Assembly (NCBI GenBank): GCA_964582985.1
Contig: CAZOUM010000050.1
Span: forward strand, 1 to 19,934
Source: CAZQYB01 sp964582985
GTDB taxonomy: Bacteria > Planctomycetota > Phycisphaerae > Sedimentisphaerales > Anaerobacaceae
DNA: 19,934 nt
Direction: 5' to 3'
Both the position numbers and the translations under genes were made by a program. Numbering within the stretch: the first letter of the stretch is position 1; each line of letters opens with the position of its first letter. The notes beneath the pieces were generated by a model. It was not told the origin of the DNA, searched no databases, and worked only from the letters and a program-made list of their open reading frames with translations. Shown in pieces: positions 7,084-13,401 of this stretch.

Positions 7084-9306
7084 ATGGACGCACAAAACAA
7101 AAAGCAGAAAACTTTAAAGTTGATGATTGTATTATTTTTTTTGGTGGTTATAGGTGCTGCGGCTGGCAGAGAAAGGACACGAAGTCGTTCAGGTACCCGT
7201 TCTCGCACTCGCTCTGGTTCAAGGAAAAGTCCCGTTATTAAAGTAGACTTAACGAAATGGAAATTCCCAGAGCCACGAATGGATAACCGGCAAAAACATA
7301 GTGGTTATAATCCACTTAAAATAGTAAAACGCCAAACCATAGAACAAGAGCGGAAAAAAGCTTATGTCATTGTCACTACATCAGCAATTAAAGCAGCTTC
7401 TCGTCAATTGCCCAGATTTGTCAGACACAAAAAAACACGGGGTTTTAATGTTAGGGTTGTCACCGAAAGGGACTTCGGTGGTGGAGGAGGTGATAGAGCA
7501 GCGAAAAACATCCGAGGTTGGCTGCAAAAACACTATCTTGAAGACAACATTCAGTATGTCCTGCTGATAGGAGACGCTCACCCGGTCAGTGGAAAAATTC
7601 CGATGAAGATGGTCTGGACGTCGTCATGGAGCAAAGGCGTTCCTTCAGACTATTACTATGCGGACTTAACCGGCAATTGGGACTGGAATGGTGACGGACA
7701 GTGTGGTATGAAACCGGAGGATTGTGGGCCAGGAGGTGTGGACATATTTTATGAGGTGCTGGTCGGTCGAATTCCCGTCTATGCCTCGATAAAGGATCTC
7801 GATACCATTCTCAGAAAAACTATCCAATACGAACTGCAGAAAACAGATAAGATACAATGGCGGAAAAAAGCTCTTTTTGTCATGCCGGATAAGAAATCCG
7901 GTGACTACACTAAGGAGATAATCAAGCGATTTCTTATGCCTGCGGGATGGAATTACCACATTATACATGACCATGAATGGGGAATTAATCCATCAGTGGA
8001 AACTAAACCCTGTACAATAGAGAAAGTAACAAATGTATGGAAACATGATAAATTCGGACTGGTGTTGTGGTGGACACACGGCGAAGCTGATAGTGCTTAT
8101 GATGTTATGGATACCTTACATGTACCATACCTAAATGATAATTATCCAGTTTTTGTAGTAGGACTTGGTTGCGGTAATGCTATTGTGGAACGTAACGACA
8201 ATCTGGCTTATTCGTTGTTAAAACATGGAGCAATTTGTACTCTTGCAGCAACAAGGGGGGCAGGTAAAATGTCGTGGATGGGACGTGATTTTGTTTCAAG
8301 GCTTGTTGAAGGTATGAGCGCTGGTGAAGCCTTGTATGAGACTAAGCTTTGGCAGCATGGAGTCGGTTGGAATTCATTAAACGTATTCAACCTTTATGGA
8401 GACCCATCGGTGTCTATCTTTCCATCTGAGCCGCGTTCACGGCGACGATTTGTTAATTGCAGGGCAGCACCTGGTGGTGATGGACTTAGCTGGAAGACCG
8501 CCTATCGGGATTTACAGGACGTGTTGGATAAGATTGTACGTCCCGGTATGGTCAACGAAATCTGGGTAGCTGCTGGAACATATAAGCCCGACAAGGGTAC
8601 GGGAAGACGCCAGACTACTTTTAGACTTGATAAAGGCATACGAATATATGGTGGATTTACTGGAAACGAGATGCAGTTGGACCAGCGAGACCCGATTAAG
8701 AATGTAACAACTCTTAGTGGTGATATTGGAATTGAAGGTGATAGTTCTGATAATAGTTATCACGTTATTATGCTCAAAGACACCTGGGAGGCTGCTTTGA
8801 TCGATGGGTTCACCATTACCGGCGGTAACGCAAATGGAGATGAGAAAGCAGACAAAAATGGTGGTGGGATATACAATTACCTTAGCAATCCCACGTTAGT
8901 TAATTGCGTATTCAAACAAAACTCAGCCGCTGACAGCGGCGGCGCTGTTTACAGTTGCTGTTTTTGGAACCTTCTGACGCTTACCAACTGCCTCATAACG
9001 GATAACAAAGCAAATGACGGTGGCGGACTGTACTTAAATTGCAGAGCAAGAATGACAACTTGCACTTTAACAGCAAATTCAGCGCAACGCGGCGGCGGGA
9101 TATACAATGATAAAAAAGGCCGTGCGATTTTGGCTGGCTGCACCCTAAGGGCCAACAATGCCAAAGATAAGGGTGGTGAAATATACAGTAATGAAAATAA
9201 TACGTTCATGACGGGTTACTGCAACATCGAAGGCGGTTTAAAAGGACCTAAGTGCGGCGGCGCATCTTTGATTGATGGTGGAGGCAACATCATTATAGAA
9301 CCATAA
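7084..9306 (+). CDS. Secreted C25 (gingipain-like) peptidase with beta-helix domain
   Basis: The protein is 740 residues from the ATG at 7084, which has AAGG five bases upstream; a TTG start at 7069 is also possible. A hydrophobic segment (LMIVLFFLVVIGAAA) near the N-terminus is a signal or anchor, followed by an Arg/Ser-rich linker (RTRSRSGTRSRTRSGSRKS). Residues about 85-445 match the caspase-like C25 fold: YVIVTTSAI, VLLIGDAHP, the YYADLTGNWDWNGDG metal-site-like loop, catalytic H332 (WWTHGEAD) and C363 (GLGCGNA), and the closing NLYGDPSVSI. From about 446 to the end is a right-handed beta-helix with recurring GGGIY...CTLTANSA units. Such proteins act outside the cell or in the periplasm. 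No C-terminal sorting signal is visible. The peptidase call is solid, and the substrate is unknown. Confidence 0.85.
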   Translation: MDAQNKKQKTLKLMIVLFFLVVIGAAAGRERTRSRSGTRSRTRSGSRKSPVIKVDLTKWKFPEPRMDNRQKHSGYNPLKIVKRQTIEQERKKAYVIVTTSAIKAASRQLPRFVRHKKTRGFNVRVVTERDFGGGGGDRAAKNIRGWLQKHYLEDNIQYVLLIGDAHPVSGKIPMKMVWTSSWSKGVPSDYYYADLTGNWDWNGDGQCGMKPEDCGPGGVDIFYEVLVGRIPVYASIKDLDTILRKTIQYELQKTDKIQWRKKALFVMPDKKSGDYTKEIIKRFLMPAGWNYHIIHDHEWGINPSVETKPCTIEKVTNVWKHDKFGLVLWWTHGEADSAYDVMDTLHVPYLNDNYPVFVVGLGCGNAIVERNDNLAYSLLKHGAICTLAATRGAGKMSWMGRDFVSRLVEGMSAGEALYETKLWQHGVGWNSLNVFNLYGDPSVSIFPSEPRSRRRFVNCRAAPGGDGLSWKTAYRDLQDVLDKIVRPGMVNEIWVAAGTYKPDKGTGRRQTTFRLDKGIRIYGGFTGNEMQLDQRDPIKNVTTLSGDIGIEGDSSDNSYHVIMLKDTWEAALIDGFTITGGNANGDEKADKNGGGIYNYLSNPTLVNCVFKQNSAADSGGAVYSCCFWNLLTLTNCLITDNKANDGGGLYLNCRARMTTCTLTANSAQRGGGIYNDKKGRAILAGCTLRANNAKDKGGEIYSNENNTFMTGYCNIEGGLKGPKCGGASLIDGGGNIIIEP

Positions 9307-9582
9307 TTAGCTTTCATCAAGACCTGTAAACTATAATTTTTCAAGAAGGCAAAAGAACGTAATTCGTTAAAACGCAAGAGATTGTATCCTCCTTCGTAAG
9401 GAATTGCTACGGAGGACAGGCGAGTCCTTCGACTGGCTCAGGGTAAATATTGAAGAAGCAACGGGAACGTATAGTCTTTAGTTGAAAGTCGTTAGTATTT
9501 AGTCCGCGGGATAGCCTGCGGCGATGGGCATTGACCCGTTTTGTACAGTCCGCCAGAGGCGTATAAAACTGTATAATCATTG
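9307..9582. other. Intergenic region between peptidase gene and cassette
   Basis: No gene is seen. It holds small hairpins: TCCTCCTTCGTA...TACGGAGGA near 9388-9417 and TACAGT...ACTGTA at about 9544-9575 enclosing CGCC-AGA-GGCG. It also contains a CCTTCGACTGGCTCAGGG word typical of dispersed repeats and TTAGT-rich low-complexity sequence (9475-9503) resembling that after rpoD. TTTTGT, a 17-base spacer and TATAAA, or TATAAT at 9572, could serve as a promoter for the next gene. Confidence 0.4.
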
Positions 9583-9588
9583 TTAGAC
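9582..9588 (+). other. Candidate cassette 5' boundary (integron core site)
   Basis: GTTAGAC matches the integron core GTTRRRY exactly and lies six bases before the ATG of the next gene, the usual position of a cassette's left boundary. A complete attC hairpin upstream is not convincing because no RYYYAAC partner was found, so this may be a secondary insertion site or coincidence. Confidence 0.4.
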
Positions 9589-9593
9589 ACGAC

Positions 9594-10184
9594 ATGGATA
9601 TGAGAAGGTACGTAATCGTTATAGCTATCCTGGCTCTCACCTGTGGGTGTGGTATAATGCCGCCAGTGGACCCATACGTATTGAAGAGCAATCGTTCCTG
9701 GTTGCACACTATTGATGAACCTTACGAGTGGTCCCGTGTCGAGATTAGAGAGGCGGCATCCATTGGCAAGGACGGCGGGCTGTGCAGTGCCGAGGCCGAC
9801 ATCGACGGTGACGGAACACGGGAGTTGTTTGTGCATGCGGACGTGCCAGGACGCGTACACGTGATATTGGCTTTCAAGCGGGTTCGCGGAGGATACCGGT
9901 ACATCGGTAATTTCGATGCATCCCGGGACAGGATTACTAATCCCAAGCGTAATACGCTGACTGTCTACGAGGCCTGTGGGGGGCATCATGGGTATGTCCG
10001 GACGTACGTCAGTGCCAGGGACCGCTTCAAGCGCGTATGGTCATCGGAAGAGCGGAGCGTTGGTGATGGAGCTCCCGACGCCAACAACGAGAAGGTGGAG
10101 CGCCTTCGTAGAAACTGTGCACTGAAATGGAAAAGGATGCCTAACCAAACGCTCCAGCGGACTGGCGTAAACGCCAGCCGCTGA
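9594..10184 (+). CDS. Lipoprotein-like protein, probable integron cassette gene
   Basis: The protein has 196 residues and no recognised family. The N-terminus (MDMRRYVIVIAILALTCGCG) is a short export signal ending in a lipobox-like TCGC, so attachment to a membrane through C19 is plausible. A DIDGDGTRELFV motif at about residues 68-80 resembles the calcium-loop/FG-GAP type repeat of extracellular beta-structured proteins. The last residues (NQTLQRTGVNASR) are encoded by the attC site at 10139-10199. Equivalent 'LQRT' tails in other bacteria have the same origin. The gene starts six bases after a GTTAGAC core site. Together these mark it as a mobile gene cassette. The ATG at 9600 is an alternative start. 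Confidence 0.75.
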   Translation: MDMRRYVIVIAILALTCGCGIMPPVDPYVLKSNRSWLHTIDEPYEWSRVEIREAASIGKDGGLCSAEADIDGDGTRELFVHADVPGRVHVILAFKRVRGGYRYIGNFDASRDRITNPKRNTLTVYEACGGHHGYVRTYVSARDRFKRVWSSEERSVGDGAPDANNEKVERLRRNCALKWKRMPNQTLQRTGVNASR

Positions 10185-10199
10185 GCTCAACCGTTATGC
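10139..10199 (+). other. Integron attC recombination site
   Basis: This 61-base site has the full attC layout. R'' is GCCTAAC (10139-10145) and R' is GTTATGC (10193-10199). The internal arms GCTCCAGCGG (10151-10160) and CCGCTGAGC (10178-10186) pair except for one C at 10154. After an unpaired A at 10161, CTGGCGT pairs with ACGCCAG. The unpaired top-strand C and A correspond to G and T protruding from the folded bottom strand, the two extrahelical bases that integron integrases recognise in known attC sites. Cleavage would fall between G10193 and T10194. No integrase gene is visible in the window. Confidence 0.8.
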
Positions 10200-10247
10200 T
10201 TCAATCCGTTTGGCAACTTGGAGCGGGCGATGTTGTGCGAGGGCAAC

Positions 10248-10284
10248 CCCATTAGAGAACGGAGAGAAGGCCTCTAACGGGGCA
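10248..10284. repeat. Hairpin repeat, copy 1
   Basis: A 37-base unit with arms CCCATTAGAG and CTCTAACGGG (one A/C mismatch), followed by GGCA. It matches copy 2 at 10371-10407 at 36 of 37 positions. Confidence 0.75.
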
Positions 10285-10370
10285 GGGGGTGAGGGTGGGA
10301 ATGAATATCGAATGCCCAACAAGGAATGTCGAATGTTGAAGTGTACGGGGGCCCATTAGTGGCAAGCAAG

Positions 10371-10407
10371 CCCATTAGAGAGCGGAGAGAAGGCCTCTAA
10401 CGGGGCA
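10371..10407. repeat. Hairpin repeat, copy 2
   Basis: Same unit as 10248-10284, in the same orientation, with a single base difference. A diverged relative with the same CCCCATTAGAG arm is at 17146-17180. Between the copies (10304-10345) is a separate ATATCGAATG/TGTCGAATG word array, and a partial CCCATTAGTGG occurs at about 10352. Confidence 0.75.
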
Positions 10408-10562
10408 AGGGGGGCGTTTCAATTGATAATTGATGACTGATTCCGCCTGCCGAACGGCGGATTTTCGCTTCGCTCCAATATTGATTATTGTGGTTTAGGT
10501 CGCCCCCCAATCAGGTAGGGGCAAGCTTCGTGGCGGTATTTAAAATTAATGAGAATTAATGG
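10408..10562. other. Repeat-derived intergenic sequence
   Basis: No gene is seen. It contains the small hairpin TCCGCCTGCC-GAA-CGGCGGA near 10441-10460 and AT-rich sequence leading to the promoter of the RNA-binding protein gene. Confidence 0.4.
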
Positions 10563-10591
10563 TTGACACTTTCGAGGGGATGTAATAATAT
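10563..10591 (+). promoter_or_regulatory. Promoter of the RRM protein gene
   Basis: A perfect TTGACA at 10563-10568, a 17-base spacer and TAATAT at 10586-10591 give a predicted start near 10598. The leader is about 60 bases and includes a small AU-rich hairpin (TTTCT 10634-10638 with AGAAA 10643-10647) overlapping the ribosome-binding site. Confidence 0.6.
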
Positions 10592-10660
10592 AACAGCAGG
10601 TAACTATTGAACGGCGGTAGTACCGGCAAGAGTTTTCTTAAAAGAAAGGGAATAAACACA

Positions 10661-11038
10661 ATGAATATCTATGTAGGAAATTTGCCGCATAAGGCAACCG
10701 AGGATGAAGTTCGTCAGGCTTTTGCAGAATTTGGACAGGTTGCAGAGGTTCGTCTAATAATGGACAAGTTCAGCGGCGAATCAAGAGGATTCGGATTCGT
10801 AGAAATGCCGTCTAAAGATGAAGCAGCAAAAGCTATCGAAGAAATGAACGGCAAGGACTTGATGGGACGAGCTTTGAATGTGAATGAGGCGCGGCCGAAG
10901 GTCGACCGTGGCGGTGGTCGTGGTGGCGGCCGTGGCGGTGGTGGCGGGCGCGGAGGTTTCGGTGGCGGCCGTGGCGGAGGTGGCGGCCGCGGAGGTTTCG
11001 GTGGTGGCCGTGGCGGAGGTGGCGGAGGTCGGTACTAA
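10661..11038 (+). CDS. RRM-domain RNA-binding protein with RGG-rich tail
   Basis: The 125-residue protein has one RNA-recognition motif (residues 1-78) with both ribonucleoprotein signatures: RNP2 IYVGNL at 2-7 and RNP1 SRGFGFVEM at about 41-49. This is followed by about 45 residues of almost pure Gly and Arg (RGGGRGGG, GRGGFGGGRGGGG). The layout matches glycine-rich bacterial RNA-binding proteins of the cyanobacterial Rbp type, which bind single-stranded RNA and are often cold-induced. AAGAAAGGG at 10642-10650 precedes the ATG at 10661. The upstream in-frame TTG at 10607 lies within the leader, so it is rejected as the start. The tail is encoded by a 39-bp near-perfect tandem duplication. 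The gene is transcribed alone from its own promoter. Confidence 0.93.
   Translation: MNIYVGNLPHKATEDEVRQAFAEFGQVAEVRLIMDKFSGESRGFGFVEMPSKDEAAKAIEEMNGKDLMGRALNVNEARPKVDRGGGRGGGRGGGGGRGGFGGGRGGGGGRGGFGGGRGGGGGGRY
10952..11029 (+). repeat. 39-bp tandem duplication in the RGG tail
   Basis: Units 10952-10990 and 10991-11029 both begin GGAGGTTTCGGTGG and differ at only a few bases. Each encodes one Gly/Arg block with a single Phe. Slippage at such repeats could change tail length between strains. Confidence 0.7.
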
Positions 11039-11082
11039 CGAGCAGTACTGCTGAAAGATTTGTGGGTAAGTGTGAAAATAAG

Positions 11083-11115
11083 AGGGGCTCTGTTTGAAGG
11101 CGGAGCCCCTTGGTT
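11083..11115 (+). terminator. Probable terminator of the RRM gene
   Basis: AGGGGCTC (11083-11090), a 12-base loop and GAGCCCCT (11103-11110) form an 8-bp stem 45 bases after the stop. The following TTGGTTTCG is only weakly T-rich, so termination may be partial. Confidence 0.5.
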
Positions 11116-11136
11116 TCGTCAACGTGTTGCTTTGGA

Positions 11137-11223
11137 TTAAGCAGGGATTACGTTGGTCGCAGAGGGTCCTTTTTTGCCCTGTCCGGTGTCGAACTGAACC
11201 TTCCGGCCTTGCTCAAGATCGGC
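11137..11223 (-). pseudogene. Cold-shock protein (CspA family) C-terminal fragment
   Basis: The minus strand encodes ADLEQGRKVQFDTGQGKKGP then SATNVIPA and a stop at 11137-11139. This is the characteristic last third of a CspA-type single-domain RNA chaperone (LxxGQKVxFDxxQGKKGPxAxNV). Upstream of about 11223 the frame no longer resembles the family and hits a stop at about 11239-11241, so the first two thirds, including both RNP motifs, are missing. It is a decayed fragment facing the RRM gene tail to tail. Confidence 0.75.
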
Positions 11224-11280
11224 GCAGCCGGTGGCTAAACATCACGGAAAACCCCACGTGAAACGTTGTGCTAAATATTT

Positions 11281-11337
11281 TCATTTTTTGAAGTTTAAGA
11301 GCGCAAAATCACCGTGATATTTGCGTGCAGCCTGGTT
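11281..11337 (-). pseudogene. Fragment: second copy of the AP2-endonuclease C-terminus
   Basis: The minus strand reads NQAARKYHGDFALLNFKK then a stop at 11281-11283. This corresponds residue for residue to the end of the neighbouring HNH-AP2 gene (DDAAKRYHGEFAVLNFDS). The similarity stops at about 11337, where a GC-rich repeat (about 11338-11400, with the arms CCCGCC-TGC-GGCGGG) takes over. It is the leftover of a second, related endonuclease gene or of a partial duplication. Confidence 0.7.
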
Positions 11338-11416
11338 CCGCTCTGCCTGTGGCGGACCTTCAGCGTGGCGGACAGGCCCGCCTGCGGCGGGCGAGCTCCC
11401 TGCTTTGAGCGTGGGG

Positions 11417-11953
11417 TCACGAATCAAAGTTCAGAACCGCAAATTCACCGTGATATCTCTTGGCGGCATCATCATACGCTTGGGCAGCAGATATCTCGTC
11501 AGCAAAACTGCCGAGATATATTCTTTTGTGGTTTACGCGGATTCGTGCCCTCCATCTTTTTTGGGATTTGAGCCAGTCGACGCCCTTGTATCTGGAACGT
11601 GAAGGTATGTTGAATTTTTTTCTGTGCCAGATGTTCTGTGTGCGGGTAGCGGGACGTAGGTTTGCCCTTCGATTGTCGAGGCCGTTGTGGTTGATGTGGT
11701 CGATGAACATTGCGGTGGGAATTTTGATGATGAGATTGTGCATTTGAGCGTTCTTTCGGGGCTGCTTTTTTCCATTTGTGAGAGAGCGGACGGCGTAAAA
11801 GGTGTGTGGGGCTTTGTGGACGTGCCATTTGTATTTGGTTAAACGGTCATAATCCTGCGGGTCGACGATGGCGTATTTGCCCTGGGTTAAAGGTATTCTG
11901 CGGAAAGGATATCCGAAGCGGAGGCGGCGGTATAAAAGCACTATCGAAAGCAT
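11417..11953 (-). CDS. HNH homing endonuclease-like protein with AP2 domain
   Basis: This 178-residue protein is of the type carried by selfish mobile genes. Residues 20-55 are the usual N-terminal strand region (IPLTQGKYAIVDPQDYDRL). The HNH nuclease follows, with H72, D85-H86, N89 and N94 (MHNLI ... FIDHINHNGLDNRRANLR), which cuts DNA with one metal ion. An AP2 DNA-binding domain at 118-176 (SRYKGVDWLKSQKRWRARI ... YLGSFADEISAAQAYDDAA) is of the kind shared with plant AP2/ERF factors. All key residues are present, so it may be active. The first 18 residues look atypical and no clear ribosome-binding site precedes 11953, so the true start may be further in. It stands free, with no intron or intein around it. 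Confidence 0.85.
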   Translation of the reverse strand: MLSIVLLYRRLRFGYPFRRIPLTQGKYAIVDPQDYDRLTKYKWHVHKAPHTFYAVRSLTNGKKQPRKNAQMHNLIIKIPTAMFIDHINHNGLDNRRANLRPATRTQNIWHRKKFNIPSRSRYKGVDWLKSQKRWRARIRVNHKRIYLGSFADEISAAQAYDDAAKRYHGEFAVLNFDS

Positions 11954-12345
11954 CGGCTTTGCCAGGAAATCAGGAATGTTGAGAACGACTTTGATAATTG
12001 CCCCCCGGAGTTGGTTAATTGGTTAATTGATGAGTTGTGATTTTATTTAGATTTTGACTCCTACATTTTTTGCTCCTCCATAATTGGCTGAACCTGCGCA
12101 TTTGCGCTGAAAATCAGGGTGTTTTTGGGCTATCAGGGAGCTGTAAGCTGCTGTGAGGAGAGCAGATAAAAAATTTTTGAGTTTTTTGATTTTTTTGCGC
12201 AGATACCTGCGGATTTGATTGATTTTGGGACGGTATCGGCGCCGGCCGGTTCGGCAATGTCCGCCTCATTGACTTTTTTGGGCAAATACGGTACGTTTTT
12301 CGCAATTACACGAAGGTCTTTGGTGATGATTATGAGGTGACAAAA
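11954..12345. other. Intergenic region
   Basis: No supported gene is present. Bases 12165-12200 are T-rich. A plus-strand frame from 12255 to 12340 ends just before the small membrane protein, but has no ribosome-binding site and no recognisable product. Confidence 0.35.
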
Positions 12346-12513
12346 ATGGAAAATGATGAGAGAATCAGCCAGCTGCTTTCGGAAATACGCGATGCCGAGC
12401 AAGAAACGGCAAAAAAGGTCTCGATATGCTACGCTTTGATTATTGTGCTAATGGTGCTCTTGCTGCCGATTTTGTGGTCGGCGTGGCACCTGGTCCTGGT
12501 CCGTATGTTTTGA
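12346..12513 (+). CDS. Small single-pass membrane protein, 55 residues
   Basis: The ATG at 12346 has GAGGTG at 12334-12339, a good ribosome-binding site six bases away. The product has a charged, probably helical N-terminal half (MENDERISQLLSEIRDAEQE, then TAKK) and one hydrophobic segment of about 20 residues (ICYALIIVLMVLLLPILWSA), ending VLVRMF. It is probably an inner-membrane protein with the charged part in the cytoplasm. The heptad-like spacing of hydrophobic residues in the N-terminal half suggests a short coiled coil. No family is recognised. It lies alone between the HNH gene (opposite strand) and a repeat element. Confidence 0.65.
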   Translation: MENDERISQLLSEIRDAEQETAKKVSICYALIIVLMVLLLPILWSAWHLVLVRMF

Positions 12514-12564
12514 TGCGCCGAAATAATTGAATTGCGGTTGGGTGAAGTTACTGTGCGATGTTTA

Positions 12565-12670
12565 GGCACTCTAACAAAACCCGACTCGAATACAAGGAGC
12601 CGCTTCGCGGAGCCATTCTAATAGATTTCTCGGCTTCGCTCGAAATGACAAACTGGGTTTTGTTAGAGCC
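12565..12670. mobile_element. 106-bp inverted-repeat element (MITE-like)
   Basis: The ends are a perfect 14-bp inverted repeat: CTCTAACAAAACCC (12569-12582) and GGGTTTTGTTAGAG (12655-12668), extended imperfectly by GGC on each side. The interior has a TGTCATTTCGAGCGAAGCCG motif (on the minus strand) that I recall as a widely dispersed intergenic word in several phyla, and the small hairpin GGAGCCGCTTCGCGGAGCC. No coding capacity is present. It could be a non-autonomous mobile element or a structured repeat. Confidence 0.6.
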
Positions 12671-12719
12671 TCTTAAGAGTTTGGATAAGGATTGAAATTG
12701 GCGTAAGGGGCAGGTCTCA

Positions 12720-13220
12720 ATGAATGTAGAGAATGAGAGAAGTATCCGGGAGAAGTGGTTGTGGGAGCGAGAGGCTTTGAGGGTCTTTGTCGGTTTGATG
12801 GTTTTGGCCTCGGTTGTACTGATTTGTGTCCTTTATCCGATATTCGGGAGGAAGTCACTTGTGGCTTTGTTTTTTGTTGGCGTCGGGCTTGTCTGCGGGA
12901 TTGTCTACGGCATAGTGGGAATGAAGGTTGAAAGGCTTCGGCTCTTCATCAGCGCCGAGGGGGAAGAGGGCATACAGAGCCTCATTGTAAATGGTCTAAT
13001 TCAATCGCCAGGGATATCATTTTTCAAAGATGATGAAATAGTTCTGTGCCCGCTTGTTGGCGAGCGTTTGACGATTCGGCTGGCTGATATTGTTTCTTTT
13101 CGGCAAGTAAAATGGTTTAACGGCAAATTGCTGTTGTTCAAGACAGGATTTTGGCTGAGTGTTCCGGGCAGAGGCCGTTTAGGAGTTGCCGTTGCGAACT
13201 CTTATTCCGAGCTTTTGTGA
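12720..13220 (+). CDS. Hypothetical membrane protein with two helices
   Basis: The protein has 166 residues. Two hydrophobic segments lie at about 21-42 (VFVGLMVLASVVLICVLYPI) and 46-68 (SLVALFFVGVGLVCGIVYGI), separated by a tight FGRK turn. A soluble C-terminal half of about 95 residues follows, rich in beta-strand-type sequence (ISFFKDDEIVLCPLVGERLT, IRLADIVSFRQVKWFNGKLL). Two transmembrane helices followed by a small beta domain resemble bacterial PH-like (bPH2/YdbT-type) membrane proteins, but no signature is strong enough to assert it. AAGGGG-CAGG just upstream supports the ATG at 12720. A second ATG lies one codon later. It starts about 50 bases downstream of the inverted-repeat element. 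Confidence 0.7.
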   Translation: MNVENERSIREKWLWEREALRVFVGLMVLASVVLICVLYPIFGRKSLVALFFVGVGLVCGIVYGIVGMKVERLRLFISAEGEEGIQSLIVNGLIQSPGISFFKDDEIVLCPLVGERLTIRLADIVSFRQVKWFNGKLLLFKTGFWLSVPGRGRLGVAVANSYSELL

Positions 13221-13401
13221 AGCCGGCTCAGCTAAAAAACCATTTATCACACACTACGGTGTTCGCCTGCATCGCGAATGGCGGGAGCAAGCAATGCACG
13301 TTCTATGCAAAAAAACGCAATTGTTAGCATTGCATTGGCGTGGGAGATTTGGTAAACTTTCGAGATACGAGTTCAGGGACGTAAATTTAAGGAGGTTTGC
13401 T

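Noticed and set aside
8208..9209. Several antisense frames inside the C25 peptidase gene
   Set aside because: They are shadows of the coding strand with no family features or ribosome-binding sites.
9534..9588. A second complete attC site upstream of the cassette
   Set aside because: There is a GTTAGAC core and a TACAGT/ACTGTA stem, but no RYYYAAC partner and the arms do not show the extrahelical-base pattern.
10607..10660. TTG start giving 18 extra residues on the RRM protein
   Set aside because: The RNP2 strand begins at the second residue of the ATG start at 10661, which has a good ribosome-binding site. The extension falls in the predicted leader.
12255..12340. 28-residue plus-strand frame ending just before the small membrane protein
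   Set aside because: No ribosome-binding site, no recognisable product, and upstream sequence is T-rich non-coding.
13186..13401. Upstream extension of the LamG frame
   Set aside because: AAGGAGG and a proper lipoprotein signal peptide mark the ATG at 13402. The extension overlaps the previous gene's end and has no signal.
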